A stretch of DNA of 43,826 bases from Tubiluchus corallicola (taxonomy: Eukaryota; Priapulida; Priapulimorpha; Priapulimorphida; Tubiluchidae): NCBI GenBank assembly GCA_030141605.1, contig JAQGDQ010001378.1:1-43826 (forward strand). Reading direction: 5' to 3'. The translations under genes were made by a program, and so were the position numbers. Below the pieces are notes generated by a model. The model had not been told where the DNA came from. It made no database searches and saw only the letters and a program-made list of their open reading frames with translations. Every line of letters starts with the position of its first letter. The first letter of the stretch is position 1. Positions 1 through 11,537 of the stretch are shown here, in pieces.

Positions 1-186
1 TAATATATAATTTACTTCGTTCGGTTACGTATTGTTGTTATTACTGAGGGATAGGAAACCTGTAACAGTTATTGGTGGTTTAATTTAATTACCTTTACTA
101 TACGTAATTTAGGTTCACTAGATTTATATTTAAAAACGCGAAACATATTTGTTTGTTGGTACAGTAACCATTGTTTTCTGTTGCAG

Positions 187-3100
187 GGCAGCCATTGTTG
201 TACTGGATAGCTCAGAGAATGGGACTGTGGAGCAGCATTTCATTCAACTTTGCTGTTTTGATTAATCTTATCATAGCAATTTTCTATCCATTTGATGAAG
301 AGAAAACAAGTATGTGTGCTGTACAAGAATGACTTGAAACTGATTATTTATTAAAATGCAAACCATGGTTTGGATTGTTTGAAATAAGTGCTTTTGTAAC
401 TGATAAGTTGATTTTTGACTGCATTCTACTCAGCTTACTAGTCTGCTAGTATACTGAGCATGATACAGAGTGGTCCTTAAAAGTGATGAGCGAACCCCGG
501 GCCTCTCTGCTAATTTTGATAATTCGTCATCAGAATTGCTCGCTCAAGGGACAGAGGGTTTTAAGAGATCTCTGAGAGGTTTCTGAAGATATAGTCATGT
601 TGTAGATTTTATTAGTTCAATACATTATTTTAGTGAAGAGTATCGTCTTGTATTTTAAGGATTAATTTTCTCTCACAAAGTACTGATTTTGAGTGCCTAA
701 TGGCTTTTTTGAAGCATTTGAAATATTGAAAAGTCGCAAAACTGTGGAGGTGATTTTATTTCACTCTTCTTCTGCAGTATTACTGTAAATAAAACTGTTT
801 TCATGGGTGAGTCTGGAGTTAGTTCAGTGTGACTTTTTTATTTATTTAATGAACACTTTTCTTTTGTTGTGTAGAAACCGATGCAAAGATTTCCGGGCTC
901 ATCTGGACTGCAATGTTAGTTTCACTGGCTATAGTCATCACGTTGCCTCGCCCATCTGGAATTAGGACCCTCATTGGTTCTGTTATACTACGCATGATCT
1001 TCTCGATAGGAATTCAGCCAACTCTCTGGTTACTAGGAACACTAAATGTGAGTTAATGCAGTAAGAAATAACTGCGAAAACGGTGTATGTGTACCTGAGT
1101 GGTTTTAACATCTGGATTTCGAAACGGTTTTTATGCTGGCTGGTACAGATTTGCAGCTGTGCTTGGTCAAATGGAGGAAAAAACGTGACAAGACAGACTG
1201 TTGAAGCGATACAGTTTATTAAATAAGCCCTCTAACAGTTAACCATTTTGCTATAAGCATAAAAGGTAATCACTGCTTTTCACACGTCAGTTGTCTTGCA
1301 TTACACATGGCAAATCAGATTAGAAGAGTACTGATTATAGGGTGTATAGGGTATACTATATATTATATTATATACCTAAAATTATTTGGGTGTCTGTATA
1401 TATTATCTAACTGCAATGAGTCGCTGGTTAGCAATTATCAGTTTTCTCACAAACTGAAAATCGGATACATAATTTTGTATTTCTATGCTGAGAACTGATG
1501 TTCTGTCTTTGTTATTTTATTTGAACTAATAATTTTGTTGTTTGCAGGTGATAAATAAAGGCATACATATAGTTAGTTTGATGGGAAATCGTGGTACATT
1601 TAGTAAGAGTGTACATGCTATTGTAACCGACTTTGAATTCTTATATAACGTCGGTTACCTTGTTGTGTGCATTCTAGGACTTTGTGCTCACGAATTTTTC
1701 TATAGCTTGTTGGTAAGTAAAATAAACAAGTTATTAATGTTCACTTTCTTATTATTAATTTTTCTGTAGTTTGTTGGTAAGTAAAAAAGCAGTTGTTAAA
1801 GTCACCTATTTGAAGGTCAAGAAAATAATATTTGTTATTTGTGACTGCATTATTTATTGGTTCATTCAGTTTTTGTTTATTATGATAAATATTTTTGTTG
1901 TTGGTTATTACTACACATCATTTATTTTCAACAGATTAGTATTAATTTTTATAACAAAAAAATTGGCGAACTTTTTTGTTTCTCACTGATTGTACAAGGT
2001 TAAACATTTGCCATACTGTCTGGTTATATGAGGCAGATGATATAACATTTTTCCATGTTTCTAACCTAATATGTTTCACAACTAACTTTTTTGTAACTAC
2101 TTTTGAAAACTATTACTGTCTGCAACTATGAGTTTGCTGAGTTGTCTTTGTTTTTTCTAGTTACTGGACGTTGTCTACCGTGAAGAGACGCTGCTCAACG
2201 TCATCAAGTCTGTCACAAAGAATGGGCGGTCCATCTTGTTGACCGCTGTCCTTGCCATCATTCTCATCTACATGTTTGCTATTGTTGGTTATTTACTCTT
2301 CCAAGACGACTTTGTAATGGAAGTCGATTCCAAGCCACAGATTTCTCACGAAACAGGTAGCAGTCCTGATTTATGCTAAATAAAGCCTACATTTAGGAAG
2401 CTACTTTTAGGACCCAAATTGTACTTCATTTTCTAGAGTACTACTATGAAAACAACAAAAATGTTTAAATTTTCTTAATTATGACAAGGAAAAGTTCTTG
2501 AAGTTATGTGAAAATAATGTGGAAAAGTTCTAAAATTCACTGCATTGCTTTAATATTTTACTTCTCTGCAGCAGATAGTTCTGCAATGGCTGAGATGGCA
2601 AATACTGTCCCACCGTTACCAATGTGTGAGGCAGGAAAGAACTGTACTGAAGAAAATGCACCGTTTTCAGGTAAGTGCGCCTGGCACATTGTGTGCTGGT
2701 GCACATTCTTTGCTAATTAGTTGTAATTCTAGTACGTTCAATGCTAATCGTTGTATACCAGGCAAAGTCTGCACTGTTGTTATGTTGCTGTTTGTTTGTA
2801 GTAACTGTTAAAGGAAGCACCATTGGAAATTCAAAAAAAGGTTTCATTATTATTGACTTTCAGATTCTGTAAATCCCTGTCCGTTATGAAGCCAATTGTG
2901 CAGCAATTCCTGAAATCCTTACGTATCTCTTAATCTGCCTTTGTTCACTAAGTGATTTCACAACACTCAACAAGATTACGGGCAATAAAATAACGCGTCA
3001 AAAGTAGTTTTTCAGATATTTATTCTTATCTGTTCTGTTATAGATTTACAAGGATGACTAATAAAAATATTAAATTTAAATTGTCTCCACTGAAAATAAG

Positions 3101-5797
3101 TAATAAGGAATAAGTAAGTCATGAGGCTCCTTCTCAGTGAGAAAATAGGCAAGTCAGCATGTGAGTGAGTGAAGTGCATGAGTGAAATATTGAGTGAAGA
3201 AAAAATGCGAGTCTACAAGACCATGATAAAACCCACTTTTGTGTCGTCCAGTTTAGAGAATGACTTTCTCCACTGACACGTCTAGTGCAACCTTAAGCAC
3301 TTTCTTTCGCATCCAAATGCATTTATGATTTCTTACTTGACACGTAACCATCGGTAACCGTTTCATACAAGCACATCCCTACTGGAGATTACCCGAGCCA
3401 AAAAATGTGAAACTAAATTACCCTTGGTGCTTACTAAAGTATAATTATGTTTTTGCAATGGAGATTAATGTTTGTTTGATTCTTTACAGAAGCACTACGC
3501 GGTGCTGCAACTAGGGATACAGGCAATGATGATGATGATGACGACGACACTGAACCAGCTTGCGACACTCTATTCAAGTGCATTATCACTACAATGAACC
3601 AGGGATTGCGAAATGGTGGTGGCATCGGTGATGTCCTACGTAATCTCAGCAGCAAGGAGCCACTTTACATCCCCCGCATATTCTATGACCTGCTGTTCTT
3701 CTTTGTCATCATCATCATTGTTCTCAACTTGATCTTCGGTGTCATTATCGACACATTCGCTGATTTGAGAAGCGAGAAACAAGAGAAAGAAGAGATCCTA
3801 AAGAACACGTGTTTTATATGCGGTACAGTCTCGTAATTTTTCCTTATTCATTAGACAAATTAACTTACTAGGTAGTTTACTTAACTGAAGGCATCACAAG
3901 TTTGTTAGATTGGATCCTGTTTCTACCTCTTTTATTCCTACTTTCACCTTGTGACAAAAAGGAATGGCTATTATGTAGTTGAAAGTTGTTAGTCATTATT
4001 GGTAAGGCTGCATAGGAAGACTAAAAAACTGCCTGAATAAAGGAAAACCGGACGATTAATTATACTCGAACCCATTTTAATTTACTGTCCAAAATATATA
4101 ATTTCTTGCTTATAAATGTTAGCAACTGTTTCTAACATTTAAATAAGTCGGAAAGTTAATTAATGACAACCGAACACAGCCAAACTAACCGCAGTTTGTG
4201 CAATGGTAGGTATCTTCCCTGTGCATCAAGCATGTTTGCGTAAGTGAAGATTGCTATAAGATGCTGATGTGATATCACAAAAATGAGTTGTATTTCACAC
4301 TGATGTCACAGGAGAACACTGCAATTCATGATCATACTTGTCACGGTGCAGCGCCTATTTGTCAGCTGCATTTGGTGACCAAAAGGCGCCATTGCCAGTA
4401 CTCGCTGAGCAGTGCGTACCTTTAAAAGTTTAACAAAATTTAAGTATCCGAGGTAATTATTATTTAGTCTAAGCTTTCATTTAAAAAATGCTATTGGAGT
4501 TTTCAATATTGTTGAGGTAATTTATTTTGAACTAGTGCTTACACAGTCGTCCAGCTTTTACTGCATGTTGTCATTTTATTTCAATGTTTTAGGACTGGAA
4601 CGTGCTGCATTCGACAACAAAGCGCTGACATTCGAGGACCATTGTAAACACGAGCACAACATGTGGCATTACTTGTTCTTCATCGTTTTAATCAAAGTCA
4701 AAGACAAGACAGAGTTTACAGGTCCAGAGAGCTATGTGTACACCATGATAAAGGTATGCATGGACACTTTGCATTGCAGGAAAATGCTCTATAGCTCATG
4801 TTCATGTCATCTCTGGCTGTTATTATGAAGTTGGTATTTTTCCCTGATATTATTTCACATGCTTACAAACTTATGTAATATTATTGTACAATTATATTAC
4901 TGTACATCACTTAAACAATTATATTATTGTACACTAATTAGTTTACTCTAACACCTGTAATTTTTTTTGGCTCAATGTTTGATACTGTAAGAACTCGTTC
5001 CAATTGTTCCAGAAACAATTTTTGTCAGTCACTTGCGCTACTGAAAAACTCAGTAGTCACATTTCAAATAAGCACTTTATAAAAAGCCATTCAAATTAAT
5101 AATATCAAAAAGAATTTCGCTGTTTTTTACTGCTCATTACAAACATCTGTAATTAATTATTATAGAATGGCAACTTGGATTGGTTTCCACGGATGCGGGC
5201 AATGTCCCTGCTCCAAGAAGATGAAGACAGCAATCAGAATGACATCAGAATATTGCAAGAACAGCTGCTAGAGACGACTAAACTGGTCGTAACTCTTTCC
5301 TCTCAACTCTCAGAGCTCAAAGAACAGGTGAGCAGGTTGGATTACTACATAATGTGTCGGAAAGTGTTAGTTTTGACTTTCATATTGGAATTAGTAAGAA
5401 ACCACTTGTTCAACTTAAGTTTGTTCGTAGCATTGATTGATTATTGTATTTTTAAACAAATATCCAAAAAAATTAACAATTTCAAATAAAAATTGTTTCT
5501 GCTTCATTTATCATGTTTTTATTTTGAAAATTTTCTTAGGTCTTTGCAGTTTCGGTGTTTGTGGTATTTTCGTCATTGGTAATAAATCAATAAATCTATT
5601 GAAAATAAAAGCTTGTGTCTAATAAAGAAATGACTAAAACAATTACTAATCGATGTTACACGAATTTGTAAATATCGTTATTTAGATATCCTCTCATTCC
5701 CTATTCTATTTTGTAGATGACTGAACAAAGAAAGAATAGGCAAAGGCAGGGTCTGATGGGCAGCCCTGCTATTCTACAATCACCATTCTCCGCATAA
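187..5797 (+). CDS. ITPR: Inositol 1,4,5-trisphosphate receptor, channel domain and C-terminus (5' partial, 9 exons)
   Basis: IP3-gated Ca2+ release channel of the ER membrane; the window holds only its last ~497 codons. Exons: 187-309, 875-1047, 1548-1712, 2161-2356, 2572-2670, 3490-3822, 4593-4753, 5166-5327, 5717-5797. All introns are GT-AG and the phases join without a break. S1 lies around [13 protein letters not shown]2 around [12 protein letters not shown]4 in exon 3 ([15 protein letters not shown]) and S5 in exon 4 ([20 protein letters not shown]). The luminal loop carries an NCT glycosylation sequon and seven Asp in a row. The selectivity filter GGGIGD and S6 ([20 protein letters not shown]) are in exon 6. 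A C2H2-type linker (TCFICG plus HCKHEH) follows, then [12 protein letters not shown], a coiled coil (QLSELKEQ) and the IP3R-type ending [15 protein letters not shown]. The [12 protein letters not shown] segment and tail distinguish it from ryanodine receptors. The ligand-binding and regulatory parts are off the left edge. The vertebrate paralogue number cannot be assigned. Confidence 0.97.
1700..1785 (+). repeat. Duplicated splice-donor segment in ITPR intron 3
   Basis: The donor of the third visible ITPR exon (TTGTTG, then GTAAGT at 1713) recurs 64 bp downstream as CTGTAG-TTTGTTG-GTAAGT, with the second GTAAGT at 1777. The second copy is preceded by a pyrimidine-rich AG, so it resembles a 7-nt micro-exon. 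The first donor preserves the reading phase and the protein match, so it is the one used in the model. Confidence 0.5.
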
Positions 5798-7230
5798 GTT
5801 TTACTGGTGACTCACGATCAAAAGCAACACTGTGATCCTTCGCGTGTCTGTGCAAGGTGCCATCTATGGGAAAAAATATAAACTTTTTTCTAGGGTAAAA
5901 GTTTGACTGAAACTGTTATACCAACATTTAAGTTTTTTTGTGTTAAGGAATCTGAGTGAAAGTAGTTCTTTGAGCAGTTCCTGAGCACAGTCCTCATTTC
6001 ATTTTTAACTGTTAATGTAACTAGTAGTTAGCATCTAAAACCAGCTGCTGTCTGTTTTTGAAAAACTAACTGTGCTGTTATGTTAGTGGTAGGATTTAAT
6101 TTAAATAGTCTTATTATCTGTTAGGAAATTGGACATGCGCTTCACAATTGTTACAATTGTGATCAATCAGCAAGTGGATTTCTTTGTATGACTTCTAACC
6201 TGGTATACATTAATTTTATGCCATTAATCGCTAATCAGTAATCATGCTAATCTGACTTTATCCAATTGTTATCTTGTTCCACATCATTTCTACAAGGCGC
6301 CAAATCCCCAGTGCCATCTAGCGGGCAACTTAGACACCGCATTTGTTGTTCAAACTATTTTACTTGTTATTGTTATTGTTGTATATAGCGTTGAATTGTT
6401 GAGAATCTATTATTAACTTGTATAATAGTGGTGTGAGACATTTACGATCAACTTTCAATCATGTCTAACAATTTGTATTGTAGTCGGGATAAGTGAATTA
6501 TGTATGGGTGTGATGTTACAAATGGTTTATGGGATTTTAGGTAAAGTTTGTATTGCTTAAGAATATTTTTCCTCTTATCTATGTTTAGTGCAAATTAAGA
6601 AACTATGTAACAATTTGTTAAATCCTAATTTGGTATATGTTAGCATAATTGATGTAATTTTGTTCTTTTGAGTCATCGTCAGTTTGTCATCCCTAGAGTA
6701 TATGCACTATGCACAATAAGCTTGTGCATCACAAATCTCAAATATTATACTACAGTTCACAAATCAAATAGAGTAATGCCATTTTATCTTGAATGTGGTT
6801 GTTACCATGCATTTGTGGTGTGGTGGTTAAAGTGCATTTAATAACGGTAGCTAATCGAATTATGTTTTTTCTGCATAGTCTCTGTTGCTTGCAGAAGCTT
6901 TCGTGAAGCCATTAAGCTCTGATTTTATTATTCAAGGCTGGTTCACACATTTGGCCAGTATATCTAAGATGCATGAAATGCTTTGCAACATAATGCTTTT
7001 GCTTAGCCATCTGTGCAAAATACACATACATATATACATGTACATGTAAATCATTTTGGATTTTAGCTCTAGAGGAGTGAAAGATTAATTGAGCTTGTCC
7101 AATACTGCAAGAGATCAGAGTGCAGGAAGAAGTGTTGAAATTAAATTGTAAACTAGAATCTACAATTATTAAATTAACTTTTTGTAGATTTATGTGTAAC
7201 TGGTCTTACTTTTTTTCTAATAAAAAAAAC
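5798..7230 (+). other. Downstream / 3'-UTR region of ITPR
   Basis: AT-rich sequence after the ITPR stop codon, with no open frame resembling a protein. A canonical AATAAA occurs at 7219-7224, which would give a 3' UTR of about 1.4 kb; closer weak variants could be used instead. Two similar blocks, GGTGCCATCTATGGG (5856-5870) and GTGCCATCTAGCGGG (6311-6325), fall inside it. Confidence 0.4.
6310..6325 (-). promoter_or_regulatory. CTCF-like core motif
   Basis: Read on the minus strand, this is CCGCTAGATGGCACT, which fits the bilaterian CTCF core consensus CCRSYAGRKGGCRSY at every position. A weaker related block lies at 5856-5870 in the same orientation. Its position between two unrelated genes would suit a boundary element. 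Function is inferred from the motif alone, and CTCF is not known outside Bilateria. Confidence 0.3.
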
Positions 7231-8690
7231 GTCACTATGATGCTATCTTCATACTTTCTGTTTCAACATATTATCTTGATGTGCTTACACTGTTACACAG
7301 GCAACATGATGATTGCATACAAATACATTGAGGTTAACTGCTTTTCAGTCCAGTGCTACATTTACTTTGCATGCTGGATTGCCAGGTCTTTTTCAATTTT
7401 TGTCATATTTTTGCTTGGCTACCAGATCACTTTTTAGTTGAACCGGTTCTCTCTCTCTCAGTACCGTGTATGTTGAAAGATGAAGCGTAGCACGCCGGAG
7501 ACAAAAATATGACAGAGTAATGTAGGTTCCTATCTCCATGACCTGATTGTGCTACCGGTAGTAAACAGCACAGAATGCAGAAGACTGATGTACATTTACT
7601 TTTTTGCCATATGATTACTACATAGCATTTTAGATAGTATTCCATTCATTACTTTAATCCTTATCAATAATTGTTATAGACTAAGTTTGCATTATTGTCA
7701 TCAGCAAGAGCAATCTTGCTAATACATAACTCTGGGGCCACCACGAGAATCCTCGCTGCCAAAAGAATTATTATTGTCAACAATTAATTTGTTTCACTCA
7801 AATCACTCACTACAATATTACGTTTCATCAAATTACAATGCATCATTAAGTTTGTTCATAGCAATAGAACGATTGACTGTATAAGCTAATCACAGGTTCT
7901 GTTATAATATTAACGTGTGGCTATTATTATAGGCTGTGCGTTATTCTGGCACGAATCCAGGACTTACCCAGAAGGCTTTTAGCAAGCTTATTTTGTGCTG
8001 GCAAAGTTATTTACTCATTCTTGCGAGCGACCCTGGAAACCGCATATTTTTAAGCCCTAGCAAAACTTGAAGCTTGGCCTCAAGTACTCGGCTAGAAGGT
8101 TCAAGGCGTAGTAATTTAGACTGGAAAATAACATCCAAAAACAAAATGCTTAAAATACATGAAAATAAACACTTGTTCCGCACGGTACTTGAGCGCTAGA
8201 AAAATATATAAACAGCAAAAAGTGGGGCAAGTGAACAATACCACAGCCACAGGCACTGACTTTTTAACTCAGTGGTCTAGCCTTTACACTGTCTATGAGT
8301 GACCAATCTCTAGTTTATACTGCTTTTTTAAACGAAACACCCAGCAAACACTATACACAAGTCAAGTCTGGTTAAAAATAGATGTTGTCTGATCTCTAGT
8401 CTCACTTTAAGCATGTAAATGGCAGTTAGCTCGATGCAACAATATTTTTGACGTCAAATTATGTTCACTGACTTGACCATTCAGTTCTGATTATTTATGT
8501 TTTGCGCCACAAATCGCTTCAAATACGTAGCATTGTTGTGGGAGTCCCCGTCCACTGCCTGACAACCTCGTAACTCTTTAGAACACTGAAGGTTTTTTTT
8601 AAAAAAAATTTTCGTGAGTACGATCGTGTAAAACGGAAGCAACTATATATAGTGCAACTCACTTGGCTCATAAAAACACTGCTGCTGAGC

Positions 8691-9105
8691 TTAACCCTTT
8701 CATAATTGTTTTTTAATAAGAAAAATTTTTTGTGACGCATATGTCTCTTGTTTACTTTTTTCTACTGTGCCCTCGTGCCCACGGGATACATTGGGATTCA
8801 ATGGAAGCATAAAATGTGCTTCATTTTGCAACTGCTAATAATTTTCTAAAGTATTTAAGACATTTAGTATGCATGCTATGCTGATCAGTACAAAGTCGTC
8901 TCTAAAGTACTGTACCTTGCGCAGTTTTTTATGCTATGTAGATTTTCTAGTTTGCCATTTTATCACCATTTTAGTCTATTGTTATTGGCTGAAACCGAAA
9001 TAACGATTAACAGATCAAAAAACTGTCAGTTTTAAAATTTTGTTAATTTAAAAGGCAGAAAATATTCTCGTATCCCACGGGATACAACGGGTATGAAAGG
9101 GTTAA
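8691..9105. mobile_element. piggyBac-type MITE (TTAA target site)
   Basis: The left end is TTAA-CCCTTTCATA (8691-8704) and the right end is TATGAAAGGG-TTAA (9092-9105): perfect 10-bp terminal inverted repeats inside a TTAA duplication, the signature of piggyBac-type insertion. There is no transposase frame in the 415 bp, so it is non-autonomous. A 13-bp motif CCCACGGGATACA occurs twice in direct orientation (8778-8790 and 9074-9086); the right copy lies in a GTATCCC/GGGATAC palindrome. Confidence 0.7.
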
Positions 9106-9481
9106 AGCATGCATAGTTTATTTTTGGTACGAATAGTTTTTTGTGACGCACATTTCTCTTATTTACTGTTTACTAGATATTTTTGAAATAAAATGCTGTC
9201 ATATTTAACAAAATGCTCATGCGACTTGCTTTGTTTGCTTCTGCTTGCTTTGTTTAAAAGCTACGCATAAAATGCTGAATTAAGGCGAAAAACCTGAAAG
9301 TGCCAAGTCAACTGATTGGTTTTAATTCTTATATCATATTAACTGATGCACATGTTTAATTTAATGAAACCACGATTCTTAAAAAAATATTGTGATAGTT
9401 AGGGAACTGTAGCGAGTCATTAAAATTAAATATAAAGAATAGGTTAAATTTTATTTTAACTTTTACTGGTGCCCAAATGTC

Positions 9482-9508
9482 CACGTGACATAATATTTGT
9501 GTCACGTG
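9482..9508. promoter_or_regulatory. Inverted pair of CACGTG E-boxes
   Basis: CACGTGACA (9482-9490) and its exact reverse complement TGTCACGTG (9500-9508) are separated by 9 bp. CACGTG is the core bound by bHLH-zip factors of the Myc, USF and SREBP type. No gene start is nearby, so any function is unknown. Confidence 0.3.
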
Positions 9509-11190
9509 CCCAAGTGTTATGTACCCTGCATGGATACGCCAGTGTCCACACTGCAAGAGAGCATCTAAAGCTGGAAACAAATCTGCAAATGCTTTACGTC
9601 AGTGATTACTAGTTCGTATTACTATCAATCAAGTGAGGTACATTTTATCTGTCCAGGCATAAATGTCAAGCAACGTGCATCTAATCAGCTACTGCTGATG
9701 TGAACAAGGCTGAGCAAATAAACCTGTATTATCTTGGCAAGCATTTAAAGTGCACGACTACATGAATGTTCATCAGACTGTAACATACACTACGTTCAGG
9801 TATCAGTTTTCATACTTTAATATATTATTTAAGTGCCAATGTACTACTTCGCCATATTATGGACTACTTTGAATAACAGCGGCTACTGTAATAGTGGTTA
9901 TAATGCAGCTGTGATCTGTATGAATAGTGTTATTGAGTACCACATACCCACACAAAAGCTGAAGGCTAACTTTCAATAAATCAATAAAAACCAACGTCTG
10001 AATAAGAACTAATCCACTAGTAATAACAGACGTATTTAGTACATGTAGTTTACATTGAAGTAATATATCCAAGCGGAAAAATAATTGCCAAAAAATTGAA
10101 AATGACGCAATAAAGACATACCAATACTGTAATATTATAATTAATGTATTCTGACCCTATGATGCTTTGTGCATGATACTAACAAATGGAAGTGGTACAG
10201 TGAAAATTAAGACTGCATAGACTAAACAAAAGGAAAATGTGTAATAACGAAACGTCTTTATTAATACTGCTAATTAATAATGCTGTAATTCACTGCTGAG
10301 ACCTTAGTGAGGTGAGTAAACAGTTGACATTTCAGAAATCACCTGTGTGAAACACAGCACCTGCCTAGTGACATTAAAGCTTCACATTTATAGATGATTG
10401 ATTTCATTGATTTTAATGAAAAAGACAGGAAACGTTTTTAGTCAAATACAAGCTGTTTACTATCATCAAGCAAAAAATGTTATGTTAACAAAAAGCAAGT
10501 AAACTGAAAAATAATCTACAACAAACTTTAATTTATAAATTAAAAATTTTGAAATCTTGCAGTCAATAAATGGATAAACAAATTCAACACTTTTCCAAAC
10601 GATTAGATGAACAGATTTCATCGAACACTCATATCTTCAGTGTAGATTCTTTCAGTAATTCCAGCCATATCACAGCAAGTGATGCAAATTAATAATTAAT
10701 GATGAAAGACTTAAACATCTCTGACATCTCTTCGTCTTTCTGCAAAATATGATAAACACAGTGCATTAGGGCAATTAAAAAAAATAAAAAATTGCTGCTA
10801 TGAAACTTATAAATAACAATAAACCCTCAAGTAAATTTAAATTTGTCTACGATAATTTAAATGCTCTTCAGAAATTCAAATATTATTCAATTTAACCAAA
10901 CTGCAAAACGCTTCAGACCAAGCGTGGCATCCGGCATAACTGAAAAAAATTTAACTTCCTGTTTTAGAAAAGTCTATACTGACTATACTCTAAAATCAAG
11001 TGCTTGACAAGCAGTCGCTAAGCCCATGTACGTGATGAGACTAGCTGTTCGTAATCAAGGCCTACTGCCTATAATTACACATCATTATTACAAAAAATTC
11101 TTCTTACAATCTGCAAAACTGTTGATACCAACACCAGCAATTAAGTTTTGACCACTAAATTTTTTTATAACCATATTTTTATTATTGTAG

Positions 11191-11259
11191 AACAAAAATA
11201 AACGTTTGGCCACAGTTACCACTGATAAAGAGGCCTCAGGAAGACGAAATAGTATACAG
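11191..11259 (+). other. Isolated exon-like segment, 23 codons
   Basis: A pyrimidine/AT-rich acceptor (ATTATTGTAG) precedes 69 nt that read without a stop, N K N K R L A T V T T D K E A S G R R N S I Q, and end in CAG followed by the donor GTGGGT. Both boundaries are phase 0. The peptide contains RRNSI, a basophilic-kinase-type site. No partner exon was identified. It might be an alternative downstream exon of ITPR (whose exon ending at 5327 is also phase 0), an exon of an unrecognised gene, or chance. Confidence 0.25.
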
Positions 11260-11285
11260 GTGGGTTTTGATTACTAAATTGCAAA

Positions 11286-11385
11286 TGACCTTTAACCTCA
11301 ATTCAATTGACAGCTTGATTCGTTTCTCAACAAACTTTCATAGCAAGGTTGACCTTTGACCTTTAACATCCTGTCAAAGGTCAAC
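11286..11385. promoter_or_regulatory. Cluster of DR1-type nuclear-receptor half-sites
   Basis: TGACCTTTGACC (11350-11361) is the reverse complement of GGTCAAAGGTCA, the DR1 arrangement bound by RXR, HNF4 and COUP-TF type receptors. Degenerate copies are TGACCTTTAACC (11286-11297) and TGTCAAAGGTCA on the other strand (11372-11383). GTTGACCTTTGAC (11348-11360) and GTCAAAGGTCAAC (11373-11385) form a perfect 13-bp inverted repeat with a 12-bp loop. Confidence 0.35.
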
Positions 11386-11537
11386 AAATGTACTCACTGT
11401 ACAACAAGTGTACAGGGGGGGACTCAGTATTATTCCCCCTTTGCAACTTTCTCAACAAACTTTCATAGCAAAGTTAACCTTTGACTTTTAAAGTCCTGCC
11501 CAAGGTCAACAACTGAATCAGTATTATTCCCCCATTG
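11323..11537 (+). repeat. Two-copy imperfect tandem duplication, period 125 bp
   Basis: Both copies begin TTTCTCAACAAACTTTCATA (11323 and 11448) and end with CAGTATTATTCCCCC. Copy 1 includes the intact DR1 palindrome. Copy 2 (11448-11537) has a degraded palindrome (TTAACCTTTGAC, CCAAGGTCAAC) and has lost about 35 bp, including the segment around the GTGTACA motif. Confidence 0.7.

Noticed and set aside
7933-8070. 46-codon frame after an acceptor-like ATTATTATAG, phase 0, ending in TGA
   Set aside because: It has some coding-like character (YSGTNPGLTQKAF), but no upstream partner and no recognisable similarity; frames of this length are expected by chance.
9356-9580. 74-codon minus-strand frame, part of it after a CTCTCTTGCAG acceptor
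   Set aside because: The second half is AT-rich low-complexity, no family match, and the first half overlaps the E-box palindrome.
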